Shown: positions 43,740-55,104 of the stretch, one piece after another
Numbering within the stretch: the first letter of the stretch is position 1
How the letters are laid out: the number at the start of each line of letters is the position of its first letter
Assembly: GCF_963576675.1 (NCBI RefSeq)
Contig: NC_088915.1
Location: 43,119,501-43,183,500 of the forward strand
Direction of reading: 5' to 3'
Source of the DNA: Euphorbia lathyris
Taxonomy: Eukaryota; Streptophyta; Magnoliopsida; Malpighiales; Euphorbiaceae
DNA length: 64,000 bases
Translations under genes and position numbers: made by a program
The notes under the pieces: generated by a model
Told to the model about the DNA's origin: nothing
Seen by the model: only the letters and a program-made list of their open reading frames with translations
The model's database searches: none

Positions 43740-45370
43740 TGATGCTCGTAAAGTATATAGCATTTAATAGGACAAGTGTATCCTATCGCAACAAGTAATA
43801 TTGTGTTAAGCACGAGATCGAACCACAAAGACTGTTACAACTAGTAAATCTACCTAGAATGATCTAATTGTTTAGAGGGTTGGATAAAGATTTGGGTTTT
43901 TGATAAATAACGAATTGAATTAAATGAATTGAAATAACAAAATAAGGTGAAAAATTGATAGGGTAGAAGGTGAATTAATGGATGACACAATCTAGGCTGA
44001 GGAATCCTTTGATTAAATCCTATGTATGGGTTTAGGGAGTTTGAATTTATGTTTTACCAGTGATTGAAGGTAATTGTTCTAAGTGAAAGACTAATGTGAT
44101 CAGTATTGTCCTTCCTATTCACATGCATTCGGGTGACAGCTTGATTAGGCATATACCCTAGGTCATGCAAAGCATTAGGTTTATTGACAACTAAGGCTAA
44201 AGCCGTAGCCCAACCACAAAGCCTCATTCCTAGTGGTCTCTAGCGAAGTCAGGTTAATACAAATTCGGTATAGACGATTCCGTGGTCAGGTTTTCATCTA
44301 TCTATAATCCTATTAAATGTCAAGGTCACAGGCATTAAGCATATTATATACATAAACAGGCTAGTTGATCATTATCAATGTTCATTCTAGCATAAATCCT
44401 GTTCCTAACAATTTCTAGGCATTAAGCATGCATAAACTGATCAATCAAAGGTCATAGATCCCTAATCATACATATTCATATAATCAATTTCATCCCCATC
44501 CCAAATTGGATGGGGATCAGTTCATAGACAAACCAATCATAGCAATAGGCATATATGAATAATGGAAAAAGCTTCAATTAAATATAAAAGGAAAAGATAA
44601 GAGGGAGAGATAGAAATCCTAAACCCGCTTGTCGATTCTGATTACAAAAATAGAAGATGATGAGCTTCTCCCATCAATTGTTCTTCAATAAGGAAAGACA
44701 AAACAGAAATAAACCTAATCTAGAAAGCAGGAAATCTAATCTAAACAAAAATATAAACCTACATAGTGGAGGAGAGAAAGCCCTAGCGGCTCTCTGATTT
44801 ATTGAATGGCTAATCCCCCCTCAAGGATTATGATTAGCTCCCTATTTATAGAGTTAGGGAGGAAACCCTAATGCCTCAAGGGTAAAAAGGACATTTACAA
44901 AGTGTTTTTAATGGGCTTTAGGGCCCGATCCGCACATTTCAGCAAGGGGAAGGCGTTGGTGCGCCTTTTCCCGCCTCGTCTCGTCGAGACAAGGAGTGTC
45001 TCGACGAGACGAGGGCCTGTCTCGACGAGACAAGTATTGTCTCGACGAGACAGGTCCTAAATGGGGCAATTTTGCTCCGGCTTTTATCTGTTCAGGTCCA
45101 TGGGTTTCCAAAAAGTGCTCTAATGGTCCCTGATGACTCCCAAAAGTGCTCTGATGGTCCCTGAATAATCCAGAAATGCTCCAATAGGCTTGGGTCTGGT
45201 TCGGAAATGCTCAAATAGGCCTAAAAACACCTGAAAACACAGAAAATGCAAAAAATAACGGAAATTACTAATTTTAACTAAAAGATAACAAAACGATAAT
45301 AAAATTAAAAGGAAATAAAGCAAAAACGGGTTAAAATGATCCTAAAAACCTATACAAATGGGAGCTATCA
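43740..45370 (-). repeat. 5' LTR of element M
   Basis: Minus-strand TGATAGCTCCC (45370) to GAGCATCA (43740), 1631 bp. The U3 side has four GTCTCGACGAGAC-like units (44970-45055). No second copy is seen in the window. Confidence 0.8.
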
Positions 45371-45375
45371 GTCAC

Positions 45376-46142
45376 ACATAATACTTGGAACCCAAAAGAG
45401 AAACAGATATTAATTAATTGACGGAAGCCCAACTGAGTCCACTAAGACCCAATAATGGAGGGGGGGGGGCGATTTTTATGTGTAGGGACACATAAGAAAT
45501 TAATTTAATTTCAGACAATTATAATTAGATTATGATTATGAATTAAATTAATTATAGGATAAATAAGTTAGGAGATTTATTGAGATTAAATTGCTCCTAA
45601 TTATTATCCTATCAATAAGTTATTATTATCTTTATATTTAGATATAATTATAGATAATAATAAGAGTATTATTCCGAATATAACTCTTATTCAATAACCT
45701 AATTCTATATAACTAGAGTTTAGATACGAGAGGCTATATATACCCCCTGCTACTGAGAATTTCGGCCAACCTTAGTCCTTCCGAGGAGAGAGAAATTTTG
45801 ACCCCCACTGTTGAGGATGAGATTTCCACCGCTTGCTTCCGATCAATTGATTCTATCTCTTTCTCTTTATCCTTGAGCTTGTGTTGATTAATTAGAGGCA
45901 ATCTATTTTGGTTGCTATTCATTGGTTGAATTCTAATTGATTTGATCTTGTGTTTTTGTCTTATGCTCGTGAACTCGGATCTAGAGTTGAGGGCACTTCG
46001 CTAGCAACAGTAGATAGTTCTTCAGAAAGGTATTTCCTACTATCCCTCTTTATATGAAATAACGATTAACGGATCTTGGTTTAAAGGAAATAGGTTAAAA
46101 TTTTTATATTTCCGCTGCCAAACGTTTGCCTATTTTCCTTCA
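45376..46142 (+). repeat. solo copia LTR, right part
   Basis: Completes the LTR begun at 4003. TATATATA at 45735-45742 is the likely TATA box. It ends CCTTCA and is followed by AAAGT. Confidence 0.85.
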
Positions 46143-46147
46143 AAAGT

Positions 46148-46861
46148 TCTTTAACATAGTCATATTTTGGTGTAAAACGGGTTCAAAATCCATCTTTTAG
46201 AACTTTCAAAGTTGTCATTTTCGCGTTCGGATTGCTGGTCCATGTACAATAGATGTGATAAATCAACAGAGAGAAATCAGCACTCTCGGTCTGGCTTCTC
46301 ATCTCGTGCTTGTCGGTCCACCACACACGATAATTTGGAAAAGACTTAAGAGGTAACTTCTGAAGGGTTTTAAAAGCCTCCCTTTTAATTGCAAATTATT
46401 TCTTTATTTCTATTTTCTAACATGAAACAGACAATCTCTCTATAACCAGTCACCGATCGGTAACCTAGTTATCGATCAGCGACATCCGTTACCGATCGGG
46501 CACACTGTGTCAGATCGGTGATGGGGACAAACAGACAAATCTCCTCTTTTGGTCCGGGTAGGATAAATTTCATTTCATTTCTGTAAATTTATCATTTTCC
46601 GCTTATATAATGACATAAAAGCAATCTCGGGTAAAATGGTATTTTAGTCCTGTAAATATATTAAACTGATTAGAGTTTTAGACTAAGTTGTGGACACGAT
46701 TGCATGATGTGTGTTAGATCTTAAGTTTGAATGAGTCCTATTTGATCGAGTTCGGCATCGTAGTTAAATCTAAAAGACGAGTCCCAATGTCCAGCGACTA
46801 ATGTTTATTGTTTTGCAAGTTTAATAACTTTATTTATTAGGACTATAATTGATGTATTATT
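46148..46861. repeat. right part of host sequence X
   Basis: Continues X after the solo LTR. The motif ACCGATCGGT/ACCGATCGGG occurs four or five times at 46446-46530. No gene. TTATT (46857-46861) is T2's target duplication. Confidence 0.4.
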
Positions 46862-47372
46862 TGATAACATTGTGATATTATCCCAAGGATCAAAAGGGAT
46901 ATTTGCCTAAAGAACGCGACGTGTTGGTCGTCTGATATAAAGGAATTACGTGGCGTATCGAAGTAAAGCGATCCGATGGGCGAATCATCCAAGACTCACC
47001 AAGAAAGACCCGCAGGCGAACCTGTAAAGCGGATCTCCATAAGCTCTCAATCTGCCATTAGAACGGCTGCCCCGATCCGACAATAAAGACCATTAATGAG
47101 CTATCAATTAGCTAACCACCAACTTAAGGGTAACCAGTAACCGCCATTAATGGGACATTAATGGAGACTTTCTAGTTACTGAAGGTTACAACTTCATGAC
47201 TATATATAGCCTACATCTCTGGCTATCAAGGTACACACTCACTTACCCTTTGTCAATTCAGTTTGCTCTCTTGTTCTTCCTTACTGACTTTGGCATCGGA
47301 GCTTCCCCTCGTCGAACCCAACGACGCCCCCACAGGGACGGAAGCAGAATGGAATTTCTCCACAAGTCATCA
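46862..47372 (+). repeat. T2 5' LTR
   Basis: 511 bp, with CTATATATAG near 47200. The two LTRs differ mostly by transitions. Confidence 0.93.
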
Positions 47373-47374
47373 AT

Positions 47375-47392
47375 TGGTGCGGTGAGCGTGGA
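47375..47392 (+). other. primer-binding site of T2, tRNA-Phe type
   Basis: TGGTGCGGTGAGCGTGGA, complementary over 18 bases to the 3' end of plant tRNA-Phe as I recall it. Confidence 0.75.
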
Positions 47393-47436
47393 ACTCTTAA
47401 TCAAATAAAGGGTTTTCGTTCACATTAGGAAAAGAT

Positions 47437-50400
47437 ATGACTAACAGAGGTCAGAATCCCTCCTTTGGGATTGAAACGCCCCTGGCAACACCCTCCAGCC
47501 AACCTGAATCAAGCGCTGGACGCGTTGACTCGAGCACTCCAGCAGCCCAAGGGGGAAGGAGTCTATCGCCAGATGCATTCGTTGAAACATGCGCTGGAGC
47601 CATAGGGAGAGAGTTTGGCCCAGAAATAGAGAGACGCCTAAGGTCGTTCATGATAGTACCAGAGCTTCGGCGCACCACCCCTACGTCATCTCAATGGCAA
47701 CAAGCCATTGTGGGGTCTGGCGCCCATGATTCTTCATTCTTCCAAATTCAACCCACGGATTCCATGGTGACTACTACAGTAGCCGGTAATAACCCACCAC
47801 TCAATCGGCAATTATTTTCTGAGGCCGGTGGAAGTCAACGAATAAATCTGGGCGGGTCAGATAATTTAAACCGCCCGCGGTCGAGTCTCCCAGAAGGCGG
47901 ATCAGAAGGGCGAAGGCATAAAAAGCGTAGAAAAGAGAAAAGTAGGCGGTCTGAATCACCTTCGCCTCGGAGACCGAGATCCTCTCGCAAGGGTAGATCA
48001 CCCCCATCTACTGGACATAGACAGAGCAAAAGGCCAGTAGAGACACCACATTCGGATGGGCCACCGCCACCACCGCACCAAGGGGATGATGGGCACATTC
48101 CTTCAGGAGGCCATGGAGGGGGTAACGGTCAAGCTCCCCCGGGCGGACAGGGTGGAGGAGGTGGAGGTGGAGGAGGAGGTGGACGTAGAAGCGGAGGCGG
48201 ATGATCACCATCGGATCCGTCTTCTGGATCCAGCTCTTCATCTTTTCCAAGTAGATCTCCATGGAGAGGACGCCCAAGGGCGGGTCCGGAGAATTTTGAT
48301 GATAGAGTTCGAGCCGCGGTGCTCCGCATGAATGAGGAGAATGCTAGGCATAATCCATTCGCCAATAGAGATTCACCCTTCATGGCTTGGATCGAGGAGG
48401 AGGAAACGGATAGGCATTTTAAAATACCCAATCTCCCGATATACACGGGTGCTGACAACCCAGAGGCCCACGCCAGAAAATATCAAATACTGCTTCGCCT
48501 TAACCGTGCAACGGAACCAGTGCTATGTAAAATGTTTATCACCACATTAGGAGGTCCCGCTTATGACTGGTTCCAATCTCTACCTCCTAGATCGATAGAC
48601 AGTTGGGATCAACTAAGCAGAGAGTTTTGTGCTAAATTCGCCGGATGTATCCCTCCAGTGGTCAAGTCGCGGAAGCTTTTCGAATTAAAACAGAAGGCGA
48701 ACGAATCCCTTCGAGAGTATGTAAACACTTTTAACAAATTGTGTATACAAATTGTTGATGTGGATATCTCCATGGCAGTAGAATCTCTGGTAAAGAACAC
48801 AACATGTAAGAGTTTACAGGAGGATCTAATTCGAAAGAAGCCCAGCAGCATGGCAGAATTGATGGAGCGCTACAAGGACTTTATGGAGGTGGATGACATT
48901 CGCCGCGAATCACTTTTTCCGCCTAGAAAAGACAAAGGCGAATCTCGCCACCGAGATAGAGAAAAGGACAAGCACCAAGACTCTTCCTCTAGAGGCCGGC
49001 GAAGGGATTCCAAGAACAAATCGGCATTTGTCACGTCCTTCACACCTCTCCGTTTCAGTGAAGTGCTCATGTGGATAGAGAACATCCAGCACAAACGGAG
49101 CATTTCATACCCCGAACCAAAAGGGGGGGAGTACACCAACACTGGTAAAAATCCTAAAAATTATTGTAAATATCACAGGAAAAATGGCCATGACACAGAT
49201 GCATGTTGGGAGCTGGCCCGAGAAATAGAACGGCTCATCGAGAGAGGCAAATTGGACCGGTTCGTCCAAAATGATGGCAAGAAGGGAGATGGCGATAGAT
49301 CCAGAGATGATCCAAAGAATAAAGGAAAAGGGACCATCAATGTCATAGCAGGCGGACCTGGGTACCAACCTGTACTAAAAAAGGCAAAGACCACCGCTCT
49401 TGATAGGGCATCACTTAATCACCCTTTTGCCGATGTAGGTCCAGAGATCTCCCCTCATGCGGATGCCTTGGTCATTACTATGATGGTGGAAGGCTGGGAA
49501 ATGAAAAGAGTGATGATCTATACTGGGAGTTCGTGCAATGTCATCACAAGGGGAGCATTTGCCAAACTAATGGTAAACCCAATCCAAGTGGAAACCACCA
49601 TAGTGGACATCCTAGGAGTGACAGGACATACCATTCGAACAAAAGGCCAGGTAACATTAGATTGCGAGTTAGCAGATGAAGAACAAGTCTGGAAAGGCGA
49701 TCTGGAATTCTCCATCCTGGATGGCCAGTTAGCCTATAATATTATCCTTGGGCGACCCTTTATCTCCGAAGCAGCTGCCCTTATCTCCATACGCCACTTA
49801 ACTCTTTACATCCCCACGACCAAGGGAGGTGTAATGATCAGAGGAAGTCAAAAAGTGGCTCAGGAGACGTATTCAGCATCACTAATGATTCGCCCACAGT
49901 CTAAAGATGAAGACGAGGAAGAACTGGTCACAACGGCCTTGGGTGAAACGAAGATGTACCTCATGACGGATGAAAAACAGGTACGAATGGCTAAAGGGCT
50001 CAAGGAAAAAGTTAAAGAAGGAATCACCAAGGTTCTCCATGAGGCAGAAGATGTCTTTGCATGGAAGGATGAGATCCTCCCCGGGATTAGTCTAGATGTG
50101 ATCACTCACAAACTCAACATCGATAAAGATGCAGTTCCGGTTGCCCAAAAGCGGAGAAACCATGGCCTAGAAAGGCAGAAGGTGATAGAAGAGGAGATCA
50201 CCAAGCTCCAGCGGGCGGATGCCATTGAAGAGGTACTTTATACACAATGGCTGGCGAATGTCGTTCTAGTGAAGAAGGCAGGCAGATCGTACCGCATGTG
50301 TATTGACTTTACAGATCTCAACAAAGCTTGTCCAAAAGACAACTATCCTTTACCGTGTATCGATATCCTCGTAGATGGAACTGCGGGGCATGCTATGTAC

Positions 50401-52900
50401 TCCTTCACTGACGTAAAGTCCAGCTATCACCAAATCCCAATGGAGCCATCAGATAGAATCAAGACCTCGTTCGTGACTCACCAAGCCACTTATTGCTTCA
50501 AAGTCATGCCCTTTGGGCTTAAGAACGCAAGTGCAACCTATCAATGGATGATGAACAAGATATTTGCGGAAAGCAAAGGTGATAACTACTCCGTCTATGT
50601 AGATGATATGATCATCAAGAGCACCACTGTGGAAAAACATGCAGATGATGTAAGGGAGGTACTGGGCGTACTCCGACGTCACAATATTAAACTGAACCCG
50701 GAGAAATGTACCTTTGGTGCAACATATGGAAAGTTCTTGGGATTCATGATTAGCGAGAAAGGCGTGAGCCCAAATCCTAACAAGATTAAGGCCGTTCTGG
50801 AGATGCAAGCGCCACGGAACATCAGGGAAGTGCAACGCCTTAACGGGCGGATCGTAGCCTTGGGCAGGTTTATCTCTTGTTCAGCCCGTAGATGTCAACC
50901 CTTTTACGAGGTGATCAAGAAGCAAAAGGCATTTGAGTGGAACGAGGATTGTGAAAAAGCTTTCGAGGGGATCAAATGGTTTCTCACAGAACCGCTCATG
51001 ATGAACCGACCCCTGAAAGGTGAGAACCTCTACATGTATGTCTCGGTTACAGATAAAGCTGTATGCACGGTCATGATAAGGGAAGAGGATGGCCAACAGT
51101 ATCCAATTTATTACGTGAGCAAAGTACTAAAGGATGCTGAAACCAGATATTCCAAGCTTGATAAAATGGCGTTGGCAGTTGTCACCACGGTAATCCGCCT
51201 TAGGCCTTACTTCCAGGCTCATACTATTATAGTTCGAACGAATATACCAATGAGGAAGGTATTGCAAAAGCCGGAAACTTCAGGGAGATTGATGGAGTGA
51301 GCAATCCGCCTTGAAGAATTTGATGTACGATATGAAAGCAGGTCAGCCTTAAAAAGTCAAGTCTTGGCAGACTTTGTGAATGAATTCACTGAAGAAGGGA
51401 TGAATCTCCCTAAATCTCAAGTCGAAGAATGGACGATGTATACAGATGGAGCCTCCTCGGCCGATGGAGCTGGTATCGGCATCGTGATCAAAGGCCCCCA
51501 GTATATAAAGCTACGGTACGCAGCAAAATTGGATTTCCTTGCAACTAACAATGCCGCGGAATATGAGGCTCTACTATTGGGATTGCGCCTGCTAAAAGAA
51601 ATCACTCCTGAGCGGATCATGATCTACAGTGACTCCAAGTTGATGGTCAACCAAGTGATCAAAAATTATGAAGTGAAGGATGATGTTTTGGCCAAATACG
51701 TCGCTGAAGTCAAAAAATTGCTAGATCACTTTGAAGCCAAAGAAACTAAATGGGAGTTGATCCATGTGCCTTGTGGATCAAACACTGAAGCGGATCATCT
51801 AGCTAAAATGGCTTCTAGCAAGGAGAACTGGGATGATCCACAATGTCCATTTGAAGTTAAAGCATCTCCGGCCTTCGCCTCGGAAGAAGTATCCCTACTC
51901 ATGACAGTAGAAGGTGATTGGAGGGCTGCCATCCGCCAGTATCTGTTAAATGGAGCACTACCTACGGACAAAGAGGAAGCTCGGTGGATAGTGAGGAAAG
52001 CGGCTTATTTCTCTATGATAAATGACTGCCTCTATAGAAAATCTTTTAGCCATCCTTGGTTGAAATGCATTTTGCTAGAAGAGGGACAGCAGGTCCTCAA
52101 GGAGCTGCATGAAGGGGCATGTGGAGCCCATGAGGCATCCGCCTCCATCCTAAAAAAGTCCAGACTAGCCGGATTTTATTGGCCCATAACAGAACTTGAT
52201 GCACATAAACTGGTGGAATCTTGCCATAATTGTCAGATTCATGCGAATGAATCTCATACTGCCAAACATCTCCAAAGGCCCATCATTGAAGGTCGACCCT
52301 TTGCCCTCAAGGGAATTGACATCATTGGACCATTTCCTCCTACTCGTAGACAAAGGGAGTATGTAGTAGTGGCAGTAGATCACTTCACCAAGTGGGTAGA
52401 GGCTGAAGCTGTCTCCTCTATCACTGCTGAACGAATGGTAGAGTTCGTCAAAGATAATATCGTGGGAAGATATGGCGTTCCTCACACAATCATCACCGAT
52501 AATGGAACGCAATTCAACTGTGGCGAGTTCAAAGCTTTCTGTGAAAAATTGGGCATTTTAAACAGATTCGCCTCTGTATATTACCCACAATCCAACGGTA
52601 TGACTGAAGTCACGAATCGGACAATCGTAAAAGGAATAAAGAAAAGGCTGGGGGAGCATGATAAGAAATGGGCGGATCAGTTAACAAGCGTCTTATGGGC
52701 GTATCGTACTACTCCTTGCACGGCCACGGGCGAAACCCCATTCGCTCTTTCTCATGGCGTGGAAGCTGTTATCCTAGTCGAGATATTAGTCCCGAGTGAT
52801 AGAGTCCCCTTCTATTGCGAGGAGGACAACAGTCAGAGGTTGAAAGAAAGTCTCGATCAAGTGGAAGATAAGAGAGACAAGGCATATGTGCGTATGGCGG
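47437..52900 (+). pseudogene. gag-pol: T2 gag-pol (main part), one frame with two stops
   Basis: Starts at ATG 47437 (MTNRGQNPSFG). Gag has an SR-like basic stretch, a Pro run and a poly-Gly tract (48140-48200), with TGA at 48202-48204, then the capsid (NLPIYTGADNPEAHA, GGPAYDWFQSLP), and the knuckle CKYHRKNGHDTDAC (about 49168). In the protease the catalytic Asp is Tyr (YTGSS; codon 49519-49521). RT has YRMCIDFTDLNKACPK and YVDD (about 50593). The native RNase H lacks its first Asp, and TGA at 51298-51300 lies at its end. The archaeal RNase H (MYTDGASSADGAG, NNAAEYEAL, IYSDSKLMV) is complete. Integrase has HHCC, GIDIIG (52312), ITDNGTQF (52492) and Glu in NGMTEV (52597). It is interrupted at 52900 by S and ends at 54449. 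Confidence 0.9.
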
Positions 52901-54184
52901 TGTTGTCCTGTAAACAGACTCTAGCAAGTGCACTAGATACAAGTAATAAAGTGATAAGTGAGTATCGTCTCCACAGGGATTGTGATACAAATAAATATAG
53001 GAAATCGTTGCTAAACAGTGTGTGTTATAAAAGTGCCTTCCTTTATGGTTGTTTGTTTGGTATTGGTTGTTTAATGACTCAGGCAGAATACTCGATCAAG
53101 GAAATAAGGTTACTTTTCAAAGATTTAGGGAAGAGAACAGGCTTTACATGACCGAACACGGTGTGCTACATCTTACAACATTCGATGAATAAAAGATAAT
53201 GCCAACGAAGCCAAAGTATCAGTTTTTAAGTGAGTTTGAGTCAACTGTCATGTGTTCTCAAACTCCTAAGATTTACTAACATCTTTAGCGTCCTAAAGAT
53301 ACGTTCTTTCTAGCATTAAGAACAAAACTGCATTTCTAGATGAGAAAACCCTCGACACAACCTTCTAACTTGTCAGCTTCGAAGTTGGGAGATCAATAGA
53401 GATATCGGTGAAGATGAAAGCAGTGTCCTAACATTCATCTAACACATACATACATGCTTACGCAAGAAAGTTAAATCCTCATTGATCACAACATTGGCAA
53501 AATACTATATATTCATAAAAACGTTGTAAAACTTACATCACCGGGCCGGCCATGCCGTGCCCGTTCAAAATGTCTACTCACTCATATCGAGCAGTGAGCA
53601 GAAGAAGGTTCTTGTTACAGCTTGAGACTCCATGAGAGCTCCCTTCTCCTTCTATTCTACTTGTTAAAAAAAACTAAAGCTAAGAAAATATCTGATCCTA
53701 AAACCTTCTCTGCTTTTCCTATTTAAAGGGAAAAGATCGAGACTATCCAAAATTGGTACAACTTTCGTACCCTTTTTACAAACAAAGTCAACTACTTACT
53801 ACAATTAAAATAAACTACAAAATGATTAACTTTTAGATTAACCCTTGAACACTCAAGGGGGTGAGACTTCAAATCATCATGCTTCTTTGGGCAATCCCAT
53901 CGCCACACACTTTCACCTGCTCTTCCTGCCGCTTTCCTTTCACTGCCACCAACGATCTGTCGTTGTCCGTCATTGGATAATCCAGCGTTTAACCGCTGGA
54001 CACAAGTAAAGCTCTACTCCTCATTGGCATTAGCGAAACAAGCTGTTTCCAGCGAGTTTAGCATTTTTCTTTGCTTATCTGCACAAGGACATTAATTAGC
54101 CCTTATTCCTTACAAAATAATATAAAAACTACCTGAATTCCCTTATAAATTATCTGTTAAACTTAGTCAATTTCATGCCTAACA
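52901..54184 (-). repeat. solo LTR S inside T2 integrase
   Basis: 1284 bp, TGTTGTCCTG...TGCCTAACA, flanked by GGCGG (52896-52900 and 54185-54189). Minus orientation is inferred, because the left end reversed (CGATACTCACTTATCACT...) looks like the usual 3' end of gypsy LTRs. No internal sequence. The reading frame from 52901 to 53151 is read-through noise. Confidence 0.8.
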
Positions 54185-54449
54185 GGCGGCTTATAAGCAG
54201 CGGATCGCAGCTTATCATGACAAAAACGCCAGACTTGTAGAATTGAATGTGGGAGATCTCGTGCTCCGCAAGGCCGACAAAATCCAATCAAAAGAAGGGA
54301 AAGGTAAACTAGGGCTCACCTGGACTGGTCCATATCACATAGTGGACAAGATTGGGTTCGCCACATTTAAAATACAGGATATGGATGGAAATACATTGCC
54401 ACGCACTTGGAATCTCCAAAATCTCCGCAAGTACTTCGCCAGAAAATAG
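54185..54449 (+). pseudogene. T2 integrase C-terminal end
   Basis: Continuation of gag-pol after S and the duplicated GGCGG, in the same overall frame. It has NVGDLVLRKADKIQ, WTGPYHIVDK and ends RKYFARK with TAG at 54447-54449. Confidence 0.85.
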
Positions 54450-55104
54450 AATGTAAACAAGGTCTTGAGTACTCTTTTTCCTTTAATAAGCTTTTTTCCC
54501 ATGTGATTTTTCTTATTAAAGGTTTTAATGAGGCTCACCTATAAGACATGCTTGCTGTACTAAAGCGTATCTCCTATTAATAAAAAGCAATTGTTCTATT
54601 GTCCATATTCTTTTTAAGTATTTTCTTGCAGCAATATAAATATTCCAGTCTCAAAAAGAGGGGGGGGGGCATCAACGCTTTCCACAATTAAAAAGTACTG
54701 CTATCTCATAGCTACTTTTTCTCCTCAAAAATAGGAGAACAATATCATGGGCGGATCCATCTGTAGATGATCCCCATTCGAGATAAAGTTAAAATGTTCC
54801 TTGGACGCAAGGTCTTTACACTCTCTTACTCCCTTCCCAAAGAAGGATTCACAAGTCCTAAAGGCGGATCGCTTCACCTCAAAGATAGGTAGCAAGTTGA
54901 TCCCTAAAGGCAGCTTTACTTCCTCTAAAGGAATAAAACAGCTTCAAACCTTCACAAAGGTTCGCACAATAAAGTATGGCTGGCCACCTACTCCAAAATA
55001 AATCCTAAAAGCTTATATATTTACTTACGCAAACGTAAAGGTAAAATAAATAGCAACCATAAGGATTAAAAAATTGTACTTAATGTTTTACAAACAATAA
55101 ACCA
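54450..55104 (+). other. T2 spacer between pol and antisense gene
   Basis: Non-coding, alignable with 35645-36291 of T1. Contains a G-run at 54661. No gene. Confidence 0.5.

Larger units (their letters stand above)
5074..45370 (-). mobile_element. element M: minus-strand Athila-like element split by composite A
   Basis: Flanked by GTCAC at 5069-5073 and 45371-45375, inside the solo copia LTR. Without the 5642-42187 insert it is about 3.75 kb. On the minus strand it has a 5' LTR (45370 to 43740), a tRNA-Asp-like primer-binding site and a non-coding internal region. It ends at a polypurine-like GTGTGGGGAGG followed by TATTTGCA at 5074. No second copy of its LTR is present at the left end. It encodes no recognisable gag or pol and is a non-autonomous, terminally aberrant derivative. 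Confidence 0.75.

Noticed and set aside
52901..53151. Extension of T2 integrase into an 80-residue tail
   Set aside because: It is read-through into the solo LTR S; the true C-terminus resumes at 54190.
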